Shown piece after piece: positions 13,977-20,881 of a stretch of 36,609 bases of DNA. Position 1 is the first letter of the stretch; every line of letters starts with the position of its first letter. A program made the translations under genes and the position numbers. The notes beneath the pieces are model-generated. The model ran no database searches, was not told the origin of the DNA, and saw nothing but the letters and a program-made list of their open reading frames with translations. Origin of the DNA: Gordonia lacunae (GTDB lineage Bacteria; Actinomycetota; Actinomycetes; Mycobacteriales; Mycobacteriaceae); the NCBI RefSeq assembly GCF_002149015.1, contig NZ_NGFO01000041.1:1-36609 (forward strand). The letters are read 5' to 3'.

Positions 13977-14744
13977 ATGACCACGGGGCAGGATCGAGCC
14001 GCGTCTCCCGCCGAGCCCGGCGACGCCGCCCTCGATGCCGGGGCGACCTACGTCGAGTACTGCGGCGAACGCATCGCCCTCGACGCCGACCGCCGATTCT
14101 TCATCGGCCGGGAAGCGGATCTGTCGATCGACGACAATCCGTACCTTCATCGTCGATTCCTGGTGATCCACAACGAGAACGGGCTGTGGTGGCTCACCAA
14201 TCTCGGTACGCATCTGTCGGCGAGCGTCTCGGCGGGTGATGTCGGCTTCTCCGCGACGCTGGGTCCGGGTGCGCGGATGCCGCTGGTCTTCGGGGAGACG
14301 ACCATCGTGTTCACCGCCGGTCCCACCACCTACGAGTTGAGTCTGTTCGCCCGCGCTCCCCAGGTGAAATCGGTGACGCGTCCGGAATACAGCGGCGGGC
14401 ACACCACGCAGGGCGTGCCGACGCTCACCGAGAGCCAGAAACTGCTGATCATCGTGCTGGCCGAGGAGATCCTGCGGCGCGAAGGGACCGGCGCGAGCGC
14501 CATCCCGTCGTCGGCGCAGGCGGCCCGAAGGCTGGGGTGGCCGCTGACCAAGTTCAACCGCAAGCTCGACAACGTCTGCGACAAGCTCGATCAACTCGGG
14601 GTGAGCGGAATGCGCGGCGGGGGCGGCAAACTCGCCAGCAATCGCCGGACCAAACTCGTCGAGTACGCGGTGTCCTCGCGCATCGTCACCCGCGAGGACC
14701 TCCCGCTCATCGACGCCGAAGCCGCACGGAACGCCGCCGGCTGA
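13977..14744 (+). CDS. degenerate-FHA protein with winged-helix-like C-terminal domain
   Basis: 255 residues. The N-terminal half (about 25-130) follows FHA spacing: FFIGREADLSIDD with the conserved GR at 44-45, a beta strand LVIHN, WWLTNLGT at 71-78. The phosphothreonine-pocket signature SxxH is replaced by HRRF (58-61), and the NGT Asn is missing. The C-terminal part begins with TESQKLLIIVLAEEILRREG, continues through AQAARRLGWPLTKFNRKLDN and ends with a basic segment, resembling a winged helix with a recognition helix. It may thus link phosphoprotein recognition to DNA or protein binding. GGAGAG precedes ATG 13977. It is co-transcribed with the PP2C gene 11 nt upstream. Family not known to me. 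Confidence 0.7.
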   Translation: MTTGQDRAASPAEPGDAALDAGATYVEYCGERIALDADRRFFIGREADLSIDDNPYLHRRFLVIHNENGLWWLTNLGTHLSASVSAGDVGFSATLGPGARMPLVFGETTIVFTAGPTTYELSLFARAPQVKSVTRPEYSGGHTTQGVPTLTESQKLLIIVLAEEILRREGTGASAIPSSAQAARRLGWPLTKFNRKLDNVCDKLDQLGVSGMRGGGGKLASNRRTKLVEYAVSSRIVTREDLPLIDAEAARNAAG

Positions 14745-14791
14745 GGCCGGTCCTCTCTCGCACACCGTTGACCTGCGGTTTCATCGTGGGT

Positions 14792-14823
14792 AGTTCTCCC
14801 CACGGGTAGGGGAGTTCTCCCCA
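14792..14823 (+). promoter_or_regulatory. tandem operator-like repeats before the LuxR-type gene
   Basis: AGTTCTCCCCA occurs at 14792-14802 and again at 14813-14823, exactly 21 bp apart, or two helical turns. The second copy is part of a dyad, GGGGAG-TT-CTCCCC (14809-14822), and the first copy lies within GTGGG...CCCAC (14786-14803). An inverted copy, GGGAGAAC, lies downstream at 14866-14873. The sites flank a promoter-like region, so a dimeric regulator, possibly the LuxR-type product itself, may bind here. Confidence 0.5.
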
Positions 14824-14852
14824 TCGACCGCCCGGGCGAAAGCTCATAATCT
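14824..14852 (+). promoter_or_regulatory. candidate promoter of the LuxR-type gene
   Basis: TCGACC (14824-14829) and TAATCT (14847-14852) are 17 bp apart. An overlapping CATAAT at 14845-14850 is an alternative -10. The predicted start lies about 55 nt before ATG 14915. Confidence 0.4.
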
Positions 14853-14914
14853 TCATCTCATCGCCGGGAGAACCCGGAGGACCACCCCAGAAGATGAGTG
14901 AAGAGGAAGCACAC

Positions 14915-15403
14915 ATGACTGCGATCGCCCACCCGGCTCCCCAGCACCTGCGCTCGGTCAGCGCTCGTCGCGATGCGGAGGCCATCGCCCGCCGGAAGGA
15001 AGCCCTGGCGCGTCTCGCGGCCCGCCGGATGCCGTTGCCCGGCCACCAGATCCAGACGTCTCGCGCGGGTCAACCGCTCGGCCTGGGGCACCGTCCGGGA
15101 CACCCCCACCTGCACCGGGCGGTCGCCGTGCCCACCGACACCCCCGAGGTCGCGGTGGCACCGGTCGTCGACCGCGCCAAGCCGAACCTCACCTCGCGCG
15201 AGGTCGAGGTCCTGCGCACCTGGATGCTCGTCGATTCCAAACCTGCTGTGGCACAGGAGCTCTACATCTCGCTCGGCACGGTCAACACCCACCTCACCCG
15301 CATCCGGGCCAAGTACGCCGAGATCGGCCGTCCGGCCCCGACGAAGGCGTCGCTGGTCGCCCGGGCCATCCAGGACGGGATCATGACGCTCGACGAGCTG
15401 TGA
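14915..15403 (+). CDS. LuxR-type HTH transcriptional regulator
   Basis: About 162 residues. The last 70 form a LuxR/GerE DNA-binding domain: LTSREVEVLRTWMLVDSKPA, VAQELYISLGTVNTHLTRIRAKY and ASLVARAIQDGI. The N-terminal 90 residues are basic and Pro-rich (ARRKEALARLAARRMPLPGH), with no receiver or ligand-binding domain, so input must come from a partner or another site. I prefer ATG 14915 because AGAGGAAG lies 6 nt upstream. An in-frame ATG at 14894 (extra MSEEEAH) has GGAGG 13 nt away, too far for good initiation. It is followed by a hairpin terminator and is the third gene of the insert between pdxS and tesB. Confidence 0.82.
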   Translation: MTAIAHPAPQHLRSVSARRDAEAIARRKEALARLAARRMPLPGHQIQTSRAGQPLGLGHRPGHPHLHRAVAVPTDTPEVAVAPVVDRAKPNLTSREVEVLRTWMLVDSKPAVAQELYISLGTVNTHLTRIRAKYAEIGRPAPTKASLVARAIQDGIMTLDEL

Positions 15404-15405
15404 TC

Positions 15406-15426
15406 GCCCGCCGCGCTTCGGCGGGC
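15406..15426 (+). terminator. hairpin terminator after the LuxR-type gene
   Basis: GCCCGCCG (15406-15413) pairs perfectly with CGGCGGGC (15419-15426) around CGCTT, 2 nt past the stop. There is no T tract, as is common in high-GC actinobacteria. Confidence 0.6.
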
Positions 15427-15453
15427 AGGGGAGTGCCCACCGGGGTGGTGCGC

Positions 15454-15459
15454 GATACT
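15454..15459 (+). promoter_or_regulatory. -10 box for tesB, consistent with a leaderless transcript
   Basis: GATACT lies 7 bp before GTG 15467, so transcription would begin at or next to the start codon. No Shine-Dalgarno sequence is visible before either of the two GTG candidates. Confidence 0.4.
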
Positions 15460-15466
15460 GGTGTGC

Positions 15467-16321
15467 GTGGCAGCCATCGAGGACATACTCCAGGTCGAAC
15501 AGATCGAGACCGACATCTACCGTGGCGGTGCGTTCCCGAGTCACCTCCAGCGGACCTTCGGCGGCCAGGTCGCCGGACAGTCACTGATGTCGGCGACCCG
15601 CACGGTGTCCGACGAGTTCGACGTCCATTCCCTGCACGGCTACTTCCTGCGTCCCGGTGACCCGGATCGCCCGGCGGTGTTCCTCGTCGACCGGATCCGG
15701 GACGGGCGGTCCTTCGTCACCCGGCGGGTGACCGGAGTCCAGAACGGCGAGGCGATCTTCACGATGTCCGCGTCGTTCCACGTCCGCACCGACGAGGGCT
15801 ACGAGCACCAGGACCGGATGCCGCCGGCGCCGCGCCCGGACGAACTGACCGACCGCCTGGACGAACTGGGTGACGAAGAACGCGCGGTGTTCAAGGAGTG
15901 GCGCAACTTCGATCTGCGCATCGTGCCGCCCGAGATGATGGTCACGTCGTCGTATTTCGCTGCACAGCAACGGGTGTGGTTCCGCTACCGCCATCGGCTG
16001 CCCGACGACACCGTCTTCCACGTCGGCACCCTGGCCTACATGAGCGACATGACCCTGCTCGGGTCGTCGCGCGTACCGCATCCCGAGTCGAACCCGCAGG
16101 TCGCCTCGCTCGACCATGCGATGTGGTTCATGCGCCCCTTCCGCGCCGACGACTGGCTGCTCTATGACCAGACCTCGCCCTCGGCGGGCGCGGGCCGCGC
16201 ACTGACGCAGGGACGGATCTTCGACATCCAGGGCCGACTCGTCGCGGCGGTCACCCAGGAGGGGCTGGCCCGCACCGGTCGAGTGATGCCGGCCGACCAG
16301 CACGCGCGGACCGATCGGTGA
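15467..16321 (+). CDS. tesB: acyl-CoA thioesterase II
   Basis: 284 residues, double hot-dog fold. It hydrolyses acyl-CoA to free fatty acid and CoA. Family landmarks include RTFGGQVAGQSLMSATRTV near the N-terminus, HSLHGYFLRPGDP, FVTRRVTGVQNGEAIFTMSA, and in the second hot-dog DHAMWFMRPFRADDWLLYDQ with SPSAGAGRALTQGRIF. The Asp-Thr/Ser-Gln catalytic set of TesB enzymes appears to be present. GTG 15467 is preferred over GTG 15461 from the -10 box position, but only two codons differ. Synteny matches Rv2605c. Its stop overlaps the pdxT start (GTGA). Confidence 0.92.
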   Translation: MAAIEDILQVEQIETDIYRGGAFPSHLQRTFGGQVAGQSLMSATRTVSDEFDVHSLHGYFLRPGDPDRPAVFLVDRIRDGRSFVTRRVTGVQNGEAIFTMSASFHVRTDEGYEHQDRMPPAPRPDELTDRLDELGDEERAVFKEWRNFDLRIVPPEMMVTSSYFAAQQRVWFRYRHRLPDDTVFHVGTLAYMSDMTLLGSSRVPHPESNPQVASLDHAMWFMRPFRADDWLLYDQTSPSAGAGRALTQGRIFDIQGRLVAAVTQEGLARTGRVMPADQHARTDR

Positions 16322-16938
16322 GCGCGACGAGCCGACCGCGCATCGGGGTACTGGCACTCCAGGGCGACGTGCGCGAACACGTCTTCGCGCTCGAGGCGTC
16401 CGGCGCCGAGGCCGTGACCGTCCGGCGCCCGGCCGAACTCGACGAGGTCGACGGCATCGTCATCCCGGGCGGGGAGTCGACGACCATGAGCAAGCTGCTC
16501 GGCATCTTCGACCTGTTCGACCCGCTGGCGGACAAGCTGTCCGACGGGCTCCCGGCCTACGGTTCGTGCGCCGGAATGATCATGCTCGCGTCCACGATCC
16601 TCGACACGCGGCCCGACGCGCGACACCTCGATGCTCTGAATGTGACCGTGCGGCGCAACGCATTCGGTCGCCAGGTGGAGAGCTTCGAGACCGATCTGGA
16701 GTTCACCGGGATCACCGACACCGCGGGTGCCGCGCCGATGCGTGCGGTGTTCATCCGCGCGCCGTGGGTCGAGACGATCGCTCCCGAGGTCGAGGTGCTG
16801 GCGCGCGTTCCCGACGGTCCGGCGGCCGGTCGGATCGTCGCGGTCCGCCAGGGGAACGTACTCGCGACGTCGTTTCACCCGGAGGTGACCGGCGACCGGC
16901 GCGTACATGAATACTTCGTGGAGATGGTGCGTCGGTAA
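16318..16938 (+). CDS. pdxT: pyridoxal 5'-phosphate synthase, glutaminase subunit
   Basis: 206 residues, class I glutamine amidotransferase. It releases ammonia from glutamine and channels it to PdxS. The catalytic triad is visible: nucleophile Cys84 in YGSCAGMIML, and His187 and Glu189 in SFHPEVTGD. The glutamine-binding GGESTTM is at 51-57. GTG 16318 overlaps the tesB stop by four bases, so it is translationally coupled to tesB rather than to pdxS. Confidence 0.96.
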   Translation: MSATSRPRIGVLALQGDVREHVFALEASGAEAVTVRRPAELDEVDGIVIPGGESTTMSKLLGIFDLFDPLADKLSDGLPAYGSCAGMIMLASTILDTRPDARHLDALNVTVRRNAFGRQVESFETDLEFTGITDTAGAAPMRAVFIRAPWVETIAPEVEVLARVPDGPAAGRIVAVRQGNVLATSFHPEVTGDRRVHEYFVEMVRR

Positions 16939-17080
16939 GATCGTGCCGAACCAGCGGTAGACCACGAGCCCGGCACCGCGCCGGGGACAACCAACAGGGC
17001 GACCGAGTAGAGGCAGGAGTGCGCCGGATGCGGGCTGCGGCCCGCCGCACGTGCCGGCGCCGGGAAAGGAATCGACGGAC

Positions 17081-17836
17081 ATGAGCGGCCACTCCAAATG
17101 GGCCACCACCAAGCACAAGAAGGCGGCCATCGACGCCAAGCGCGGCAAGATGTTCGCCAAGCTCATCAAGAACATCGAGGTGGCGGCACGGACCGGCGGC
17201 GGCGACCCGGCGGGCAACCCCACGCTGTTCGACGCCATCCAGAAGGCGAAGAAGTCGTCGGTCCCCAACGACAACATCGAGCGCGCGCGCAAGCGCGGCG
17301 GTGGTGAAGAGGCCGGCGGCGCGGACTGGCAGACCATCATGTACGAGGGCTACGGACCCAACGGCGTGGCGGTGCTCATCGAGTGTCTCACCGACAACCG
17401 CAACCGCGCGGCCGGCGAGGTCCGGACCGCGATGACGCGCAACGGCGGCAACATGGCCGACCCGGGTTCGGTGTCCTACCTGTTCACCCGCAAGGGCGTG
17501 GTGACGCTCGAGAAGAACGGGCAGAGCGAGGACGACGTGCTGATGGCGGTGCTCGACGCGGGCGCCGAAGAGGTCACCGATCTGGGTGAGTCCTTCGAGA
17601 TCGTCAGCGAGCCAAGCGATCTGATCGCCGTCCGCAGTGCTCTGCAGGAAGCCGGGATCGACTACGACTCCGCCGAGGCGAGCTTCCGCGCGTCGGTCGA
17701 GGTGGCCGTGGACGCCGACGGCGCCCGCAAGGTGTTCAAGCTGATCGACGCCCTCGAGGACTCCGACGACGTCCAGAACGTCTACAGCAATGTCGACATC
17801 AGCGACGACGTGCTCGCCGAACTCGAGAACGACTGA
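17081..17836 (+). CDS. yebC: YebC/PmpR-family protein
   Basis: 251 residues with the unmistakable start MSGHSKWATTKHKKAAIDAK and the family core TIMYEGYGPNGVAVLIECLT. Proteins of this family were annotated as transcriptional regulators; more recent work links YebC-type proteins to ribosomes stalled on difficult sequences such as proline runs. AAAGGA lies upstream of ATG 17081. It lies 142 bp downstream of pdxT, with a possible -10 (TAAGAT, 16936-16941) at the pdxT stop. The downstream ruv operon has its own LexA-controlled promoter. Synteny matches Rv2603c. Confidence 0.94.
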   Translation: MSGHSKWATTKHKKAAIDAKRGKMFAKLIKNIEVAARTGGGDPAGNPTLFDAIQKAKKSSVPNDNIERARKRGGGEEAGGADWQTIMYEGYGPNGVAVLIECLTDNRNRAAGEVRTAMTRNGGNMADPGSVSYLFTRKGVVTLEKNGQSEDDVLMAVLDAGAEEVTDLGESFEIVSEPSDLIAVRSALQEAGIDYDSAEASFRASVEVAVDADGARKVFKLIDALEDSDDVQNVYSNVDISDDVLAELEND

Positions 17837-17850
17837 CCTGCAGGCTCCGC

Positions 17851-17869
17851 CCGGTGTGTTGATCACCGG
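17851..17869 (+). terminator. hairpin after yebC
   Basis: CCGGTG (17851-17856) pairs with CACCGG (17864-17869) around a 7-nt loop, 14 bp past the yebC stop. This is a modest stem without a T tract. It may separate yebC from the SOS-controlled ruv operon. Confidence 0.35.
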
Positions 17870-17888
17870 ACTTGTCCGTCCTCCCGGA

Positions 17889-17911
17889 TAGGATCTCGAA
17901 CAACTGTTCGC
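17889..17911 (+). promoter_or_regulatory. ruvC promoter -10 with LexA (SOS) box
   Basis: TAGGAT (17889-17894) is followed immediately by TCGAAC-AACT-GTTCGC (17896-17911). This matches the actinobacterial LexA consensus TCGAAC-N4-GTTCGA at 11 of 12 arm positions. The box lies across the predicted transcription start, so bound LexA should block initiation until DNA damage. Confidence 0.8.
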
Positions 17912-17937
17912 AGAACACGATGCCTGGGAGGGTACGA

Positions 17938-18507
17938 GTGCGCGTCATGGGCGTCGATCCGGGTCTGACCCGGTGCGGTATCGCGCTGGTCGAGTCGGGC
18001 CGGGGACGAACGGTGACAGCGCTCGACGTCGACGTGGTGCGCACCCCGAGCGACATGGAACTCGCCGAGCGGTTGCTCGCGATCTACACCTCAGCGAGTC
18101 ACTGGCTCGACGTCCACCAGCCCGACGTGGTGGCCATCGAACGGGTCTTCGCGCAGAACCAGGTGTCCACCGCGATGGGGACCGCCCAGGCCGGCGGTGT
18201 CATCGCGCTCGCCGCGTCGCAGCGCGACGTCCCGGTCCGCTTCCACACCCCCTCGGAGGTGAAGGCGGCCGTGACCGGCAGCGGGCGCGCCGACAAGGCG
18301 CAGGTGACCGCGATGGTCACCCGGATTCTCGGTATGCAGACCAAACCGCGTCCCGCCGACGCCGCCGACGCGCTGGCGCTGGCGATCTGTCATTGCTGGC
18401 GCGGACCGATGATGGAACGGATGGCCGCCGCGCAGAAGCAGGCCGACGCCGCCGCGGCCCGTCACCGTGCGCGGGTGGCCCAGGCACGAGAGGGGAGTCG
18501 CGCATGA
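17938..18507 (+). CDS. ruvC: Holliday junction endonuclease RuvC
   Basis: 189 residues, RNase H-like fold. It nicks Holliday junctions symmetrically, in complex with RuvAB. The four acidic residues that bind the two metals are visible: Asp7 (GVDPGLTRCG), Glu68 (VAIERVF), Asp141 and Asp144 (PADAADALALA). GTG 17938 is chosen because GGGAGGG lies just upstream and Asp7 then falls at the family position. The longer frame would extend across the LexA box. The C-terminus is Ala-rich. ruvA begins inside the stop (ATGA). Confidence 0.96.
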   Translation: MRVMGVDPGLTRCGIALVESGRGRTVTALDVDVVRTPSDMELAERLLAIYTSASHWLDVHQPDVVAIERVFAQNQVSTAMGTAQAGGVIALAASQRDVPVRFHTPSEVKAAVTGSGRADKAQVTAMVTRILGMQTKPRPADAADALALAICHCWRGPMMERMAAAQKQADAAAARHRARVAQAREGSRA

Positions 18508-19097
18508 TCGCGTCAGTCCGCGGACCGGTGCTCGAGATCGCCCTCGATCACGCCGTGATCGATTGTGGTGGAGTGGGTTACCGCGTCCTGGCCACGCCCG
18601 CGACGCTGTCCCGGCTGCGCCGGGGCGACGAGGCGACATTGCTGACCTCGATGATCGTCCGCGAGGACTCGATGACGCTGTACGGCTTCACCGAGCCCGA
18701 CGCCCGTGCGCTCTTCGCGCTCCTGCAGACGGTGACCGGCGTCGGCCCACGACTGGCGATGGCGACCCTCGCGGTGCTCGAGCCGGATGCGCTGCGGCGC
18801 GCCCTCGCGGAGTCCGACACCAAGGCCCTCACCTCCGTGCCGGGCATCGGCAAGCGGGTGGCCGAGCGGCTGTGCGTCGAACTGCGGGACAAGGTCGACC
18901 GGCCCACCGGCGAGCCGTCGACCGGGGTCACCGTCGTCGGCGGCATCCGGGAACAGGTCGCCGAGGCCCTCGTCGGGCTCGGGTTCACCGCAGGACCCGC
19001 CGAGAAGGCGGTCACCGCGGTGCTGGCCGACCATCCCGACGCCGACGCGTCGACGGCGCTCCGGCACTCGCTGTCGCTGCTGGGGAAGGCGTCCTAG
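18504..19097 (+). CDS. ruvA: Holliday junction branch-migration subunit RuvA
   Basis: 197 residues. N-terminal OB domain (MIASVRGPVLEIALDHAVID...), then tandem helix-hairpin-helix motifs with LQTVTGVGPRLA and LTSVPGIGKRVAERLCVELR, and a C-terminal three-helix domain (REQVAEALVGLGFT) that contacts RuvB. A RuvA tetramer holds the four-way junction open. It overlaps ruvC by four bases and abuts ruvB directly. Confidence 0.96.
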   Translation: MIASVRGPVLEIALDHAVIDCGGVGYRVLATPATLSRLRRGDEATLLTSMIVREDSMTLYGFTEPDARALFALLQTVTGVGPRLAMATLAVLEPDALRRALAESDTKALTSVPGIGKRVAERLCVELRDKVDRPTGEPSTGVTVVGGIREQVAEALVGLGFTAGPAEKAVTAVLADHPDADASTALRHSLSLLGKAS

Positions 19098-20186
19098 ATG
19101 ACCGACGACCCGGACGACGCCGACGATCGCGAGGTGAGCGCGATGCCGGTGCGCTCCGACGGCGACCTGGACGCCGGGCTCCGGCCGCGATCGCTCGCGG
19201 ACTTCATCGGGCAACCGCGCGTCTGCGAACAACTCGAACTGGTCCTGCACGGGGCCAAAGGGCGCGGTGGCACCCCCGACCACATCCTCCTGTCGGGTCC
19301 GCCCGGGCTCGGCAAGACCTCGCTGGCGATGATCATCGCGTCGGAGATGGGCGCGGCCATCCGGGTGACCTCGGGGCCGGCGCTCGAGCGCGCCGGTGAC
19401 CTCGCTGCCATGCTCTCCAATCTCGTCGAGGGCGACGTGCTGTTCATCGACGAGATCCATCGGATCGCGCGCCCCGCCGAGGAGATGCTGTATCTCGCGA
19501 TGGAGGACTTCCGGGTCGACGTCGTGGTCGGCAAGGGGCCGGGAGCGACCTCGATCCCGCTGGACGTCGCGCCGTTCACCCTGGTCGGAGCGACGACCCG
19601 GTCGGGGTCGCTGACCGGCCCGTTGCGCGACCGGTTCGGCTTCACCGCGCACATGGAGTTCTACGAACCCGAGGAACTCGTCCGCGTGCTCCATCGTTCG
19701 GCCGGGATCCTGGGCATGGAACTCCGCGGGGACGCCTCCGGTGAGATCGCCCGCCGCTCGCGGGGCACACCGCGGATCGCGAACCGGCTGTTGCGCCGGG
19801 TCCGGGACTACGCCGAGGTGCGCGGCGACGGCTCGATCACGGTGGACGTCGCGCGGGCTGCGCTGGCGGTCTACGACGTCGACGAACTCGGGTTCGATCG
19901 GCTCGACCGCGCCGTGCTCGGCGCCCTGATCCGCGCCTTCGGCGGCGGACCGGTCGGAGTGTCGACGCTGGCCGTGGCGGTCGGCGAGGAGCCGGCCACC
20001 GTCGAGGAGGTCTGCGAACCGTTCCTGGTGCGCGCCGGGATGATCGCCCGGACGCCCCGCGGGCGGGTCGCCACTGCCGCCGCGTGGCATCACCTCGGTC
20101 TCACCCCACCGGCGGGTGCGATGAACGCCACCTTCGGTGTGCGTCCGCGGGACGTCGGCGCGGAGACGTTGTTCGACGACCTCTGA
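19098..20186 (+). CDS. ruvB: Holliday junction branch-migration ATPase RuvB
   Basis: 362 residues, AAA+ motor. Walker A GPPGLGKT is at 67-74, Walker B FIDEIH at 116-121, sensor 1 GATTRSGSLTGPLRDRFG, and the arginine finger in PLRDRFG. The C-terminal winged helix (IRAFGGGPVGVSTLAVAVGE onward) binds DNA. The first 25 residues form an acidic extension. ATG follows the ruvA stop without a gap. Hexamers pump DNA through the RuvA-held junction. Confidence 0.97.
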   Translation: MTDDPDDADDREVSAMPVRSDGDLDAGLRPRSLADFIGQPRVCEQLELVLHGAKGRGGTPDHILLSGPPGLGKTSLAMIIASEMGAAIRVTSGPALERAGDLAAMLSNLVEGDVLFIDEIHRIARPAEEMLYLAMEDFRVDVVVGKGPGATSIPLDVAPFTLVGATTRSGSLTGPLRDRFGFTAHMEFYEPEELVRVLHRSAGILGMELRGDASGEIARRSRGTPRIANRLLRRVRDYAEVRGDGSITVDVARAALAVYDVDELGFDRLDRAVLGALIRAFGGGPVGVSTLAVAVGEEPATVEEVCEPFLVRAGMIARTPRGRVATAAAWHHLGLTPPAGAMNATFGVRPRDVGAETLFDDL

Positions 20187-20335
20187 CCGCACCGGCACCA
20201 CCTGCGGGGATGACCTCCGCGCAAGACGTGGCACACTGTGTGGAGCACAGCTGAGCTGATGCTGCCCGGATCACCTCCGGACACGCCGCTCGCTCACGCC
20301 GTACATCCCGATACCCAAAGGACTGACTCGCACTC

Positions 20336-20719
20336 ATGGACGCTCTGCTCTTCCCGCTCCTGCTCGCCCTGCTGGCCGGCTTCATGTTCCTGTCGATGCG
20401 GAAGCAGAAGAAGCGCGTGGCCGAGATGCAGGAGATGCAGAACTCGGTGTCCACCGGCACCCGCGTCCAGCTGACCTCCGGCCTCTTCGGCACCGTGATC
20501 GACGCGAGCTCGCCCGACGTCGTCGACGTCGAGATCGCGACCGGCGTGGTCACCCGCTGGAACCGGCTGGCGGTCATGCGCGTGGTCCCGACCGACGAGG
20601 CCGCGGCCACCTACGCGGGCCACGTCGCCCCGGAGATCGAGTCCGACGACTACGACGACGTCGACTCGGTCAGCCTCGACAAGCCCGCCGCCGACGACGC
20701 GCGCGACACCGACAAGTAA
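20336..20719 (+). CDS. yajC: preprotein translocase accessory subunit YajC
   Basis: 127 residues. One N-terminal membrane helix (LLFPLLLALLAGFMFLSM) is followed by the basic RKQKKR and the conserved segment LTSGLFGTVIDASSPDVVDVE (with TG-R-V). The C-terminal tail is acidic. YajC associates with SecDF at the SecYEG channel. The gene leads yajC-secD-secF, though a strong hairpin lies between yajC and secD. Confidence 0.92.
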   Translation: MDALLFPLLLALLAGFMFLSMRKQKKRVAEMQEMQNSVSTGTRVQLTSGLFGTVIDASSPDVVDVEIATGVVTRWNRLAVMRVVPTDEAAATYAGHVAPEIESDDYDDVDSVSLDKPAADDARDTDK

Positions 20720-20727
20720 GCCGACTC

Positions 20728-20757
20728 CGCGCCGCGTCGGTTCTGCGACGCGGCGCG
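20728..20757 (+). terminator. strong hairpin between yajC and secD
   Basis: A perfect 12-bp GC stem (20728-20739 with 20746-20757) encloses GTTCTG, 8 bp past the yajC stop. There is no T tract. It could terminate or attenuate yajC transcription, or act as a processing site that sets yajC and secDF levels apart. Confidence 0.5.
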
Positions 20758-20881
20758 CCCACCTGCCCGCACGGCCGCGTCGCACGCGGTCCCGGCGGGT
20801 CCTGGCCACGGGCCGATGGTGGGTCGTGCCGGTCGAGACGCCTGTCGGCCGGTTGACGCTCTCAAGGAGACCTGAACAGCT

